Source: Bacteroidota bacterium
Lineage (GTDB): Bacteria > Bacteroidota > Bacteroidia > Sphingobacteriales > Sphingobacteriaceae
Length of the DNA stretch: 32,631 bases
Reading direction: 5' to 3'
NCBI GenBank assembly: GCA_013289045.1
Contig: JABDAU010000043.1
Location: forward strand, 1-32,631
Every line of letters begins with the position of its first letter. Within the stretch, counting starts at the first letter, position 1. The notes under the pieces were generated by a model. It did not search any database and was not told where the DNA came from. It was given only the letters and a program-made list of their open reading frames with translations. The translations under genes were made by a program, and so were the position numbers. This document shows, in pieces, positions 21,829 to 30,126 of the stretch.

Positions 21829-24186
21829 TTATTTTAAATATACATAAGTTATCCCATCCCCACCCCTGTCTGCGTGCTCGTCCTCCATACGGTCAACCTG
21901 GTCATACTTCTTCAAATACTGACGGATCATTTTACGCAGGATACCATCACCTTTCCCATGGATTACCTTAAGATTGTTAAACCCCATCATCAGCGCACGG
22001 TCGAGCAATCGTTCTATAGCGGCTAAAGCATCTTCGGTACGCATACCGCGAACATCAATTTCCGGACTAAAGCTGGCAGCATCACTGGTATGCGAATTAT
22101 AACTTTGACGTATCTCTTTCGGCACTTCCTTCCGCGATACTTTATGCACTTTATTCTTCTTGGCAACCGTACGCAATTCGCCAATAGCAATGATCACATT
22201 ATCCCGGTTGATCTCTATTACCTGTCCCGTTGTTTCCGAGTCGTTTAGTTTAACCCAATCGCCTTGTTTTATCTCGTTATCGGGAACAGGTTTTGGCGCT
22301 TCAACTTTTATGGTGTTCTTTTCCGCTTCGCGGGAAAGGTTGTCACGCAGCTGGCGCGTACGTTCCTTATCGGCGTTAACACTTTTTATTTCGGAGATGG
22401 TATTTTCTACCAGCTTATTGGCATTCAGGATGATGTTCTTCGCTTCCTGCTTGGCATCACGAATGAGCGTTTTCTTGTTCTCTTCCAGGTAGCTTTTCAA
22501 CTGCTCGTTTTCAGCCAGTAAGGCGTTCACTTGACGTTGCTGTTTGTCGAGCTTTACGCGCGTATCGAAAATTTCTTTTTTCTCGCGTTCTAAGTCTACT
22601 AATAAAGTATCAACTTTCTTTTGCCCGGCGCTGATCTTACTTTTAGCCAGCTCAAGCACAATTTTAGGCAATCCTATCTTTTGGGCGATCTCAAACGCGT
22701 ATGAGCTGCCCGGCTTGCCAACTTCTAAAATGTATAGTGGCTGCATCGCAACATTATTGAACAGCATGGAAGCGTTTTCCAGCCCTTCGGTGTTGCTGGC
22801 GAATATTTTCAGGTTGGAATAGTGTGTAGTGACCATTCCTTTTACTTTTTTATTATTGAGCGATTCCAGCACCGCCTCGGCTATCGGTCCGCCAAATTGC
22901 GGGTCGGTTCCCGTACCAAACTCATCTATCAGGATAATGGATCTGGCATTGGCCATCTCCACAAATTCCTTCATTTTTGAAAGATGGGCGCTGTAAGTAC
23001 TCAAGTCGCTTTCAATGGATTGGTCATCACCGATATCCACAAAGAAATTGGTAAATACCCCCATTTCGCTGCTATCATCGCACGGAATGAGCAAGCCTGC
23101 CTGCAGCATCATCTGCAGCAAACCTACCGTCTTCATACAAACAGACTTACCGCCGGCATTCGGGCCCGATACTACCACAATGCGCGTGACATCGTCCACC
23201 GTTACGTTGAGCGGCACTACTGTTTTATGTTCCTTTTTAAAATTGAGGAAAAGTAAAGGGTGGCGACCGTTTATCAACTTCATACCGGGCTTGTTATTCA
23301 CTGCCGGCATTTCCGCTTCTATATCCAGCGCAAACAGGGCTTTAGCGCGTACGAAATCGAGTTTGGTAAGCAAACCATGGTACGACAGTAAAAGCGGGAT
23401 ATAGGGCCGCAATTCATCGGTTAAAGCAGTCAATATCTTTACGATCTCGCGCCTGCGCTCAAACTCCAGGTCACGCACACGGTTATTCAGCGTAAAAACT
23501 TCTTCGGGTTCCATATAAACCGTCTGACCAGATGCTGATTCATCATGTACAAAGCCTTTCAACTTGCGTTTATTTTCAGCCAGTAAAGGAATACACAGAC
23601 GACCATCGCGAATGGTGAGCGAGCCGTCTGCCGTCCAGTTGTTGGCTGAAGCGCTTTTAAATATTTGATCAATCTTCCGGCGGGCTTCCTGTTCGGCTTT
23701 GGCAATGCCGCTGGTAATTTCAATCAACTCGCGCGAAGCATTCGGCCGTATCTTTCCTTTTTGGTCGATAACTGCATCAATCTTTTTCAGTATAGCTTTC
23801 TCTATCGGCAAATGTTCAAAAAGCGCTTCAAGGTTTGGATACTGTCCTTCGCGTTCATTAAAATAACCGATCACCGCAAAAACGGTATTCAACGATGCCT
23901 GTACCTGGTAAAATTCTTCTTCGCTCAAAAATACACCTTCAACACGCGCTTTATTGGCCAGCGTTTTTATATCGTAAAAATTCTGTATAGGGAGCGCAGC
24001 GTCATTAACCAATATATTCTTAAACTCATTGGCCTGGCTCAGGAATTTACGGATCAGGTCGTAATTATTCATCACCTGTATCTTATCAACCATTTGCTGG
24101 CCCATAACACTCAGGCAATGCGCTTTTATAAGCTCCTTTATTTCGGTAAAACCCAGTTTATCAACACTATTTGACGGGTAGAGCAT
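21829..24186 (-). CDS. mutS2: MutS2-family endonuclease/ATPase
   Basis: MutS2 acts in DNA recombination control and, in some bacteria, on stalled ribosomes. It does not act in mismatch repair. The 785-aa product has the MutS lever/clamp helices (about 140-290), the ATPase with Walker A GPNAGGKS (341-348) and Walker B LIDEFGTGTDP (419-429), a long charged coiled coil at about 510-625, a KOW-like segment (QGDWVKLNDSETTGQVIEI near 639-657) and a C-terminal Smr nuclease domain from about 710. The Smr domain has DVRG (711-714) and HGKGDG (743-748), close to the usual HGKGTG form. Length is normal. It follows the DUF4296 gene by 3 bp on the same strand, so the two are cotranscribed. Confidence 0.95.
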   Translation of the reverse strand: MLYPSNSVDKLGFTEIKELIKAHCLSVMGQQMVDKIQVMNNYDLIRKFLSQANEFKNILVNDAALPIQNFYDIKTLANKARVEGVFLSEEEFYQVQASLNTVFAVIGYFNEREGQYPNLEALFEHLPIEKAILKKIDAVIDQKGKIRPNASRELIEITSGIAKAEQEARRKIDQIFKSASANNWTADGSLTIRDGRLCIPLLAENKRKLKGFVHDESASGQTVYMEPEEVFTLNNRVRDLEFERRREIVKILTALTDELRPYIPLLLSYHGLLTKLDFVRAKALFALDIEAEMPAVNNKPGMKLINGRHPLLFLNFKKEHKTVVPLNVTVDDVTRIVVVSGPNAGGKSVCMKTVGLLQMMLQAGLLIPCDDSSEMGVFTNFFVDIGDDQSIESDLSTYSAHLSKMKEFVEMANARSIILIDEFGTGTDPQFGGPIAEAVLESLNNKKVKGMVTTHYSNLKIFASNTEGLENASMLFNNVAMQPLYILEVGKPGSSYAFEIAQKIGLPKIVLELAKSKISAGQKKVDTLLVDLEREKKEIFDTRVKLDKQQRQVNALLAENEQLKSYLEENKKTLIRDAKQEAKNIILNANKLVENTISEIKSVNADKERTRQLRDNLSREAEKNTIKVEAPKPVPDNEIKQGDWVKLNDSETTGQVIEINRDNVIIAIGELRTVAKKNKVHKVSRKEVPKEIRQSYNSHTSDAASFSPEIDVRGMRTEDALAAIERLLDRALMMGFNNLKVIHGKGDGILRKMIRQYLKKYDQVDRMEDEHADRGGDGITYVYLK

Positions 24187-24189
24187 GGG

Positions 24190-24750
24190 TTATTTTGTGT
24201 TTTTCTTAATCATGGAGTCGCGGTGCGCCCGCATTCTTTGTAACATTTGTTGCTTAAGCGAAATGTTATTTGCAGGTACGCCGGGCTTTGCGGGTAAAGG
24301 CGGGTGCATTAATTGACCGGGTTGCGGATGAGCCGGATTTGGCGGTACAAATTTTCCGCCAGCAGGGTTAGCCTGATTATTTTTTTTCATCTGCGCTTTA
24401 TTATTCTTAGCGATCAGCGCGGTTACCGAGTCACTTTTCAAGGTAAGTTTCTTTAAAACTTCATCATAAATATTCACCAGTTCGTCCGGGTGATAGGTAT
24501 AATATCTATAGCTTTTCCTGAATTGCGCCGAGTCGGTATTATATTTTTTAAATACCTGCAGATAACTACCCATACCATATTTATAAATACTGTCGGGTAT
24601 CTGCGGGATATTGATCATCGAGCCATCGGTAAGATGGATATCGGTAAGCAAATTAGCCATCACATCCGGCTTTAAAATTTCCCCGGGGGTTTTGCTGCAT
24701 GCAAACAACAAAAGCAATCCCGAAAAAAACACGATTATATATTTACGCAT
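24190..24750 (-). CDS. DUF4296 lipoprotein
   Basis: This 186-aa lipoprotein has a signal ending in LLFAC, with the lipidated Cys at residue 18. The N-terminal half matches the DUF4296 pattern (ILKPDVMANLLTDIHLTDGSM, about 24-45), and a helical stretch follows (FRKSYRYYTYHPDELVNIYDEVLKKL). The last 80 residues are Pro/Asn/Lys-rich and end in a basic helix. DUF4296 proteins are envelope proteins of Bacteroidota with unknown function. It precedes mutS2 by 3 bp and is divergent from yggS, with 39 bp between the starts. The promoter (TATTTTTG) lies 26-33 bases upstream of the ATG. Confidence 0.85.
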   Translation of the reverse strand: MRKYIIVFFSGLLLLFACSKTPGEILKPDVMANLLTDIHLTDGSMINIPQIPDSIYKYGMGSYLQVFKKYNTDSAQFRKSYRYYTYHPDELVNIYDEVLKKLTLKSDSVTALIAKNNKAQMKKNNQANPAGGKFVPPNPAHPQPGQLMHPPLPAKPGVPANNISLKQQMLQRMRAHRDSMIKKNTK

Positions 24751-24775
24751 TCTGTAATTTAGCGGTTCAATTGTG

Positions 24776-24783
24776 CAAAAATA
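24776..24783 (-). promoter_or_regulatory. TAnnTTTG box of the DUF4296-mutS2 operon
   Basis: TATTTTTG on the minus strand matches the Bacteroidota -7 box and lies 26-33 bases upstream of the ATG at 24750. It overlaps the leader of the divergent yggS gene, whose ATG is at 24790, so the two transcription units share the same 39-bp gap. Confidence 0.45.
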
Positions 24784-24789
24784 CGATTA

Positions 24790-25479
24790 ATGAGCATAGC
24801 AGATAACATCACAAGTTTAAAAAACGAAACCAAGGCACTTAAAGTATCACTACTTGCTGTATCAAAGACCAAATCCGTAGAAGATATTATGGAGGCCTAT
24901 AATGCAGGCCAGCGCCTGTTTGGCGAAAACATGGTACAGGAACTGGTTGACAAATACGAAAAACTGCCGAAAGATATACAATGGCACCTCATCGGTCACC
25001 TGCAAAGCAATAAGGTGAAATATATTGCGCCGTATATTTCTATGATAGAATCGGTGGATAGCCTGAAACTATTGCAGGAGATCAATAAGCAGGCACTCAA
25101 AAACGACCGTGTAATAGATTGCCTGTTGCAAATCTACATTGCAGACGAGGAAACTAAATTCGGACTTGGATTTGATGAGGTGGTGGAATTACTGCGCTCG
25201 GATGAGTTTAGCGAACTTAAAAACGTTCGCATACGCGGGCTGATGGGCATTGCTACCAACACGGATAACGAAAAGCAGGTAAAGGACGAATATTACGAGC
25301 TGAAAACGTTTTTTGATGGCATTAAGCTAAGTTTTTTTCGTAAAGAAAGCAGTTTTGATACTTTGTCGATGGGGATGTCGTCAGATTATAAGATCGCTAT
25401 TGACCAAGGCAGTAATTTGGTGAGGTTAGGAAGTACTATCTTTGGCAGCCGGGTGGTAAAGCATTGGAAGAATAACTAG
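24790..25479 (+). CDS. yggS: YggS-family pyridoxal-phosphate homeostasis protein
   Basis: This is a cytoplasmic PLP-binding protein, without known enzymatic activity, that buffers PLP and affects amino-acid pools. The 229-aa product follows the alanine-racemase N-terminal barrel fold. PLP lysine is Lys26 in LLAVSKTK. FGENMVQEL near 39-47 and WHLIGHLQSNKVKYI near 66-80 are the hallmark family sequences, and the C-terminal phosphate site is SMGMSSDYKIAIDQGSNLVRLGSTIFG. Length is normal. The TAG stop (25477-25479) is the first base triplet of an inverted-repeat element that reaches almost to the next start codon. Confidence 0.93.
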   Translation: MSIADNITSLKNETKALKVSLLAVSKTKSVEDIMEAYNAGQRLFGENMVQELVDKYEKLPKDIQWHLIGHLQSNKVKYIAPYISMIESVDSLKLLQEINKQALKNDRVIDCLLQIYIADEETKFGLGFDEVVELLRSDEFSELKNVRIRGLMGIATNTDNEKQVKDEYYELKTFFDGIKLSFFRKESSFDTLSMGMSSDYKIAIDQGSNLVRLGSTIFGSRVVKHWKNN

Positions 25480-25570
25480 TCCATGGACGATGGACAATAG
25501 TCCATAGCCATGATCAATAATAAAAACTAACAAATATCGCTATGGTCTATGGACCATGGTCTATCGACTA
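25477..25570. repeat. Inverted repeat spanning the yggS-GNAT gap
   Basis: Left arm 25477-25508 and right arm 25539-25570 are reverse complements at 26 of 32 positions (e.g. GTCCATGGACGATGGAC against CTATGGACCATGGTCTATC). The loop is 30 bases. It begins on the yggS TAG stop codon and ends two bases before the GNAT ATG (25573), so it fills the whole gap. The inner sequence is itself made of short TCCAT/ATGGA units. Confidence 0.85.
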
Positions 25571-25572
25571 AA

Positions 25573-26043
25573 ATGAACATTCAATTACGTACTGCAACAA
25601 AAGAAGACTGCCCACGCATGATGGAGCTGATACAGGAACTGGCCCATTTTGAGCGCGCACCGCACGAAGTTACCGTTACTATTGATGAGTTTGTGGATGC
25701 AGGCTTTGGAAAAAACCAGGTTTGGAAAGCATTTTTAGCGGTAGACGGCGACCTGATCATCGGGCTGTCTTTGTATTACGTGCGCTATTCTACATGGAAG
25801 GGTTGCCGTTTGTATTTGGAGGACCTGATCGTTACGGAAAGCTACAGGGGATCAGGCATCGGCAAGCTATTGTTCGACAGGACGATACAGGAGGCGCAGG
25901 AACTGGGCTTTAGCGGCATGGTGTGGCAGGTGCTGGACTGGAACGAGCCGGCCATAAAGTTTTATAACAAATATAACGCTAACATTGAGGCCGGCTGGCT
26001 GAATGCGGCGCTGTCGAAAGAGCAATTGTTAAATTACCAGTGA
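25573..26043 (+). CDS. GNAT-family N-acetyltransferase (SSAT-like)
   Basis: This transfers an acetyl group from acetyl-CoA to an amine. From the ATG at 25573 the protein has 156 aa; the frame is also open from 25549, but those extra codons come from the repeat arm, so I chose the later start (MNIQLRTATKEDCPRM). The CoA-binding motif A is VTESYRGSGIGKLLFDRTI (near 92-110). The C-terminal half (VLDWNEPAIKFYNKY, then AGWLNAALSKEQLL) resembles the spermidine/spermine (diamine) acetyltransferase branch, and the mid part LYYVRYSTWKGCRLYLEDLIV is also typical of that branch. Polyamine or thialysine substrates are a reasonable guess, not proven. Confidence 0.88.
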   Translation: MNIQLRTATKEDCPRMMELIQELAHFERAPHEVTVTIDEFVDAGFGKNQVWKAFLAVDGDLIIGLSLYYVRYSTWKGCRLYLEDLIVTESYRGSGIGKLLFDRTIQEAQELGFSGMVWQVLDWNEPAIKFYNKYNANIEAGWLNAALSKEQLLNYQ

Positions 26044-26094
26044 TGAAATCGCTAACAATGCCGCAAAAGTTATCTTAAAAATATCCCAGAATTG

Positions 26095-26901
26095 ATGACC
26101 ATAAGAAATATTGTTTGCTCTGCATTAATATTTATACCGCTTTTTTCATGCGCACAGAAGCCATCTCATAAGCGAACTAGATCCAGTATTGACACTTTAG
26201 CTTTTACCTGGCATTATCTTAGTACAGAAGATGATTCATGTAAAAACTGCGATTATACTATTTTGGACTATCCTTTATTTTTAAATGAGCCCAAACTTAA
26301 CGACACTTTAAAGCAAATAATGCTACCTTTTTTGAATCTTACGGATGAAAATAAGGATTATGAAAATATTGACACATTGTTCAAGCAATTTGCTGGAGGA
26401 GGAAAACCATTAAATGATGTCGATTCAACAGATTCTGCCAATTCACTCACACCTATGACAAATGAATTGCATATCAAAAAGCTTCGCGAAACGCCAAACC
26501 TAATAACGTTGGAATTGATCAACGATGAATCAGGTGGCGTTCATCCAAATGAAAGTACAACCTATATCAACTGGGACAAAAAAAGGCATAGGAATATTAT
26601 ACTTGATGATATTTTTGTAAAAAACTATAGCAGCAGACTTAACAACATTGGCGAAAAAATATTTAGGCAAGATGGAGATCTAAGTAAAACCGCCTCTTTA
26701 GCTGAAAATGGGTATAATTTCGACGGGGATCAATTCGCCTTGAATGATAATTTTGCGATAACTGATACGGGATTACATTTTTACTATAATTCATATGAAA
26801 TTGCGCCCTATATGCGAGGCCCGACTAATGTTGATATCCCTTTTAGCAAAATAAAAAGTTTAATAAAAAAGAATTCTATTATCTCACAATATATTAAATA
26901 A
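26095..26901 (+). CDS. Lipoprotein with DUF3298/RsiV-like domain
   Basis: This is a 268-aa predicted lipoprotein (ATG at 26095; a TTG at 26092 is in the same frame). The signal ends in LFSC, with the likely lipidated Cys at residue 19. The C-terminal half has the DUF3298 pattern ESGGVHPNESTTYINWDKKR (near 147-166) with ITDTGLHFYYNSYEIAPYMRGP near 222-243, as in RsiV-type domains that bind lysozyme in other bacteria; binding here is not shown. The mid part has no clear domain. It is AT-rich relative to yggS and lysC. Its TAA (26899-26901) overlaps the ATG of aspartokinase by one base, so lysC probably depends on its translation. Confidence 0.82.
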   Translation: MTIRNIVCSALIFIPLFSCAQKPSHKRTRSSIDTLAFTWHYLSTEDDSCKNCDYTILDYPLFLNEPKLNDTLKQIMLPFLNLTDENKDYENIDTLFKQFAGGGKPLNDVDSTDSANSLTPMTNELHIKKLRETPNLITLELINDESGGVHPNESTTYINWDKKRHRNIILDDIFVKNYSSRLNNIGEKIFRQDGDLSKTASLAENGYNFDGDQFALNDNFAITDTGLHFYYNSYEIAPYMRGPTNVDIPFSKIKSLIKKNSIISQYIK

Positions 26902-28157
26902 TGCTTGTTTTTAAGTTCGGCGGGGCATCGGTAAAAGATGCTGATGGTATCATCAATTTAGGTAAGGTTGTCAGTTTATTTAAGGATGAGCAATTGCTTA
27001 TCGTGGTTTCGGCAATGGGTAAAACAACCAATGCGCTGGAAAAACTGACCAAAGCTTATGTGACCGGCGATAGCAGCCTGCACAGTGTTTACGAAGAGAT
27101 CAAATCGTACCATTACTCCATCATGAGCGAGCTTTTTGAGCCAAATGATGCTGTTTTTGATGAAGTGAACAACACTTTTGTGGAGATAGACTGGATGCTG
27201 GAAGACGAGCCGCATGATGACTACGATTTTATCTATGACCAAGTTGTTTCCGTAGGTGAACTGGTCTCTACCCGCATCGTTAACGCTTATCTTAACAAGA
27301 TTAGCCTGAACAGCAGCTGGCTGGACGTACGCGGCTATATTCATACCGACAATACTTACCGCGAAGGCGTAGTACAATGGGCCAAAACTAAAGAAAGTAT
27401 TTTGAAGGATATCCCCGCGATGCTTGAAAAAAGCATTGTGGTTACGCAGGGCTTTTTGGGCGGAACGTCCGAGAATTTTACGACTACGCTTGGCCGCGAA
27501 GGCTCGGATTATACGGCTTCCATATTTGCCTCATGCCTTAGCGCCGATTCGGTGACCACCTGGAAAGATGTACCCGGCATTTTAAATGCCGACCCGAAAC
27601 TGTTTGATGATACGGTTAAGTTTGATGAGCTATCTTATTCAGAAGCTATCGAAATGACTTATTACGGCGCAACCGTTATCCACCCCAAAACCATCAAGCC
27701 ACTACAGAATGCAAAGATCCCGCTGCTGGTAAAGCCATTCAATGACCCGGAAGCGCCGGGAACAGTGATAAAGGAAGACGGGCAGAACCGCTTTGAAAAA
27801 CCGGTTATCATCATCAAGCAAAACCAGGTATTGCTCTCTATTTCAGCAAAGGATTATTCATTTATCTCTGAAGACCACTTGAGCGAATTATTTCGCCTGT
27901 TTGCCAAAAACCATGTGAAGGTGAACATGATGCAAACCTCGGCATTAAGCTTTACGGTGTGTGTGAATTATGATGAAGAACGCTTTAAACGCCTTTTGCA
28001 GGATTTGAGTGAACGCTTCAGGGCTAAGTATAACAGTGAGCTTACGCTTGTCACTTTGCGGCACTATACACCTGCATCGTTAAAAGAATTGACTGCCGGC
28101 AAAACTGTGCTGCTGGAGCAGATCAGCCGGAATACGGCGCAGATGATAGTGAAGTAA
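26901..28157 (+). CDS. lysC: Aspartate kinase
   Basis: This phosphorylates aspartate as the first step toward lysine, threonine, methionine and diaminopimelate. The 418-aa product is cytoplasmic and monofunctional. It has the substrate/ATP start KFGGAS (5-10), a GREGSDYTAS segment (198-207) with the catalytic site, WKDVPGILNADPK (221-233), and a C-terminal regulatory part with ACT-like strands (near 305-385, e.g. HVKVNMMQTSALSFTVCVNYD). Length is close to the usual monofunctional enzyme, without a homoserine dehydrogenase tail. The ATG overlaps the stop of the upstream AT-rich lipoprotein gene by one base. It is followed by an inverted-repeat element. Confidence 0.9.
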   Translation: MLVFKFGGASVKDADGIINLGKVVSLFKDEQLLIVVSAMGKTTNALEKLTKAYVTGDSSLHSVYEEIKSYHYSIMSELFEPNDAVFDEVNNTFVEIDWMLEDEPHDDYDFIYDQVVSVGELVSTRIVNAYLNKISLNSSWLDVRGYIHTDNTYREGVVQWAKTKESILKDIPAMLEKSIVVTQGFLGGTSENFTTTLGREGSDYTASIFASCLSADSVTTWKDVPGILNADPKLFDDTVKFDELSYSEAIEMTYYGATVIHPKTIKPLQNAKIPLLVKPFNDPEAPGTVIKEDGQNRFEKPVIIIKQNQVLLSISAKDYSFISEDHLSELFRLFAKNHVKVNMMQTSALSFTVCVNYDEERFKRLLQDLSERFRAKYNSELTLVTLRHYTPASLKELTAGKTVLLEQISRNTAQMIVK

Positions 28158-28172
28158 TATTTTTATCAAATA

Positions 28173-28317
28173 TGTCATTTCGAACGAACTGCGATGGACT
28201 GTGCGGAGCGTGAGGAGAAATCTTTTGCAAGCGATAGGCGGGTCACATCATGGTGCAAAAGATTTCTCACCTGCCCTTACCGCTCAAGCCCTATGCTATC
28301 GCAGGTTCGAAATGACA
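28173..28317. repeat. Nested inverted repeat (palindromic MITE-like element)
   Basis: The outer arms are TGTCATTTCGAAC...CTGCGAT (28173-28195) and ATCGCAGGTTCGAAATGACA (28298-28317), reverse complements except for three extra bases on the left. The inner arms GAGAAATCTTTTGCA (28215-28229) and TGCAAAAGATTTCTC (28254-28268) are perfect. The element of 145 bp has the layout of a miniature inverted-repeat element, without an ORF. From memory similar TTCGAAATGACA/AGATTTCTC elements recur in Bacteroidota genomes. Confidence 0.8.
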
Positions 28318-28322
28318 TGGTT

Positions 28323-28355
28323 TTTGTTATTGTAAAGCAGCACCAACTATATTTC
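28323..28355 (+). promoter_or_regulatory. Possible promoter of the YjbQ gene
   Basis: TTTG (28323-28326), 21 bases, then TATATTTC (28348-28355) fits the -33/-7 layout of Bacteroidota promoters with one mismatch in the -7 box. It is 23 bases before the ATG at 28379. Confidence 0.35.
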
Positions 28356-28378
28356 ATAATATCTGTTATAATCACACC

Positions 28379-28807
28379 ATGAAAATTTTCCAGCAAGGCA
28401 TTACTTTGAGCGAAAAGCGCCGCGGATTCCATCTCATCACGTCGGATATAGTGAATGCGTTGCCGCAGGTCAGTGAACTGCAAACAGGCATTATGCAGGT
28501 TTTTATCCAGCACACATCTGCCTCGCTCACCATCAATGAAAATGCAGACCCAACCGTGCGCCGCGATTTCGAAACTTATTTCAATAAAGCCGTCCCTGAA
28601 AATGACCCCGATTACCAGCATAACGATGAAGGTTCCGACGATATGCCCGCGCATTTGAAAGCTGCTATGCTGGGCAGTTCGGTAACTATCCCTATCCGCA
28701 ATGGCCGATTAGCCTTGGGAACATGGCAGGGAATCTACCTGTGCGAGCACCGTAATTATGGTGGTCGGCGTAATGTCATCATAACGGCCTGGGGAGATGA
28801 AAAATAG
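28379..28807 (+). CDS. YjbQ/UPF0047-family protein
   Basis: This is a small soluble protein of the UPF0047 family, called secondary thiamine-phosphate synthase because family members can complement thiE weakly; the natural function is uncertain. The 142-aa product carries the signature FIQHTSASLTINENADPTVRRDFE (near 41-64) and the C-terminal NGRLALGTWQGIYLCEHRNYGGRR block, which together carry the conserved His/Glu residues at the proposed active site. Length is normal. It lies alone after the repeat element and 74 bp before fabF. Confidence 0.88.
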   Translation: MKIFQQGITLSEKRRGFHLITSDIVNALPQVSELQTGIMQVFIQHTSASLTINENADPTVRRDFETYFNKAVPENDPDYQHNDEGSDDMPAHLKAAMLGSSVTIPIRNGRLALGTWQGIYLCEHRNYGGRRNVIITAWGDEK

Positions 28808-28818
28808 TAAAATAAGTT

Positions 28819-28826
28819 TAACTTTG
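28819..28826 (+). promoter_or_regulatory. TAnnTTTG box of the fabF-like gene
   Basis: TAACTTTG followed by C matches the Bacteroidota -7 consensus exactly. It lies 12 bases after the YjbQ stop and 56 bases before the fabF ATG, so fabF has its own promoter and a leader of about 50 nt. Confidence 0.45.
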
Positions 28827-28881
28827 CAGGCCTTTAAAATAATACCGATTGTTATTTTAAGGGCGGTTAATTTATACTGAT

Positions 28882-30126
28882 ATGTTTAAAAGAGTAGTAG
28901 TTACCGGCATGGGTGCTGTAACGCCGCTGGGGAACAATGTCCAGGCTTTCTGGCAAAATGCCCTCGCCGGCAAAAGCGGTGCAGCCAAAATCACCCACTT
29001 TGACGCTTCCCTATTTCGTACACAATTCGCCTGCGAGGTGAAAGGCTTTATTCCTGCTGAGCTTTTCGACCGTGCAGATATTAAACGCACCGACCTTTTT
29101 ACACAGTATGCTTTTGCAGCTACCGATGAGGCAATAAAAGACTCAGGGTTTGATGTAGAAAAAATGGACCCGTTTGATATAGGCGTTATCTGGGGTACCG
29201 GTCAGGGCGGCATGCAAACTTTTGAAGAACAAGTTACTGAATATGCCAAAGGCGATGGTCACCCACGTTTCAACCCGTTCTTTGTGCCAAAATTCCTTAC
29301 CAATATGGCATCGGGTATGATATCTATCCGCAACGGCTTTATGGGCATCAACTACACACCGATCTCTGCCTGCGCTACATCCAATACGGCTTTGATGGAT
29401 GCATTCACCTACATCCGCATAGGCAAGGCTAAGATCATTGTGAGTGGTGGTTCGGAAGCGCCGATTACGCCGGCTTCTATAGGTGGTTTTAGTACGATGA
29501 AGGCCATGTCGCACCGTAACGACGACCCGGCACACGCATCCCGTCCGTTTGATGTTGACCGTGATGGCTTTATTATGGGCGAAGGTGCAGGCGCATTGAT
29601 TTTAGAAGAATACGAGCACGCGGTAAAACGCGGCGCTAAAATATATGCCGAGATAGTTGGCGCGGCCATGACTGCAGATGCTTACCACATGACGGCTACC
29701 CACCCCGAAGGTAAAGGTGCGGCCAAGGCAATGTCCCTTGCTTTGGAAGAAGCCGGCATCACCATAAATGATGTGGATTACCTGAACATGCACGCCACCT
29801 CAACCCCGGTCGGCGACCTTTCGGAGATCAACGCTTTACTATCACTTACCAACGGGCAAACAACGCATATGCAGATCGGCGCAACTAAATCCATGACAGG
29901 CCACTTATTGGGTGCTGCAGGTGCTGTTGAAGCTATCCTTTCTATAAAGGCGATTGAAAACCAGGTATTACCGCCAACCATCAATACCCAAAACCTTGAT
30001 CCGGCTATCCCGTCAGGATTGCATATTGTACCCAATCACGCCATCGACCATGAGGTGAATATTGCCATGAGCAATACTTTCGGCTTTGGCGGGCATAATG
30101 GTATTGTGGTGTTTAAGAAAGTCTGA
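28882..30126 (+). CDS. fabF: Beta-ketoacyl-ACP synthase II type enzyme
   Basis: This condenses malonyl-ACP with an acyl-ACP in fatty-acid elongation. The 414-aa product shows the thiolase-fold catalytic set: Cys164 in SACATSN, His304 in MHATSTPVGD, Lys336 in GATKS and His341 in MTGHLLGAAGAVEA. The glycine-rich tail is NTFGFGGHNGIVVF. Length is normal for FabF. It stands alone, without acpP or rnc beside it, so it may be a second KAS gene of the cell and FabF in name only. Its stop codon (30124-30126) is part of an inverted-repeat element that runs up to the stop of the convergent SDR gene. Confidence 0.92.
   Translation: MFKRVVVTGMGAVTPLGNNVQAFWQNALAGKSGAAKITHFDASLFRTQFACEVKGFIPAELFDRADIKRTDLFTQYAFAATDEAIKDSGFDVEKMDPFDIGVIWGTGQGGMQTFEEQVTEYAKGDGHPRFNPFFVPKFLTNMASGMISIRNGFMGINYTPISACATSNTALMDAFTYIRIGKAKIIVSGGSEAPITPASIGGFSTMKAMSHRNDDPAHASRPFDVDRDGFIMGEGAGALILEEYEHAVKRGAKIYAEIVGAAMTADAYHMTATHPEGKGAAKAMSLALEEAGITINDVDYLNMHATSTPVGDLSEINALLSLTNGQTTHMQIGATKSMTGHLLGAAGAVEAILSIKAIENQVLPPTINTQNLDPAIPSGLHIVPNHAIDHEVNIAMSNTFGFGGHNGIVVFKKV

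Noticed and set aside
24776..24789. TATTTTTG box as the yggS promoter
   Set aside because: The box matches only on the minus strand, directed to the DUF4296 gene; on the plus strand the same bases read CAAAAATA.
25549..25572. N-terminal extension of the GNAT protein
   Set aside because: The eight extra codons derive from the repeat arm before the true start at 25573, whose product begins like other family members.
28194..28382. Open frame of 62 codons behind lysC
   Set aside because: It lies wholly within and just after a nested inverted-repeat element, and its composition comes from the repeat arms. It overlaps the YjbQ start.
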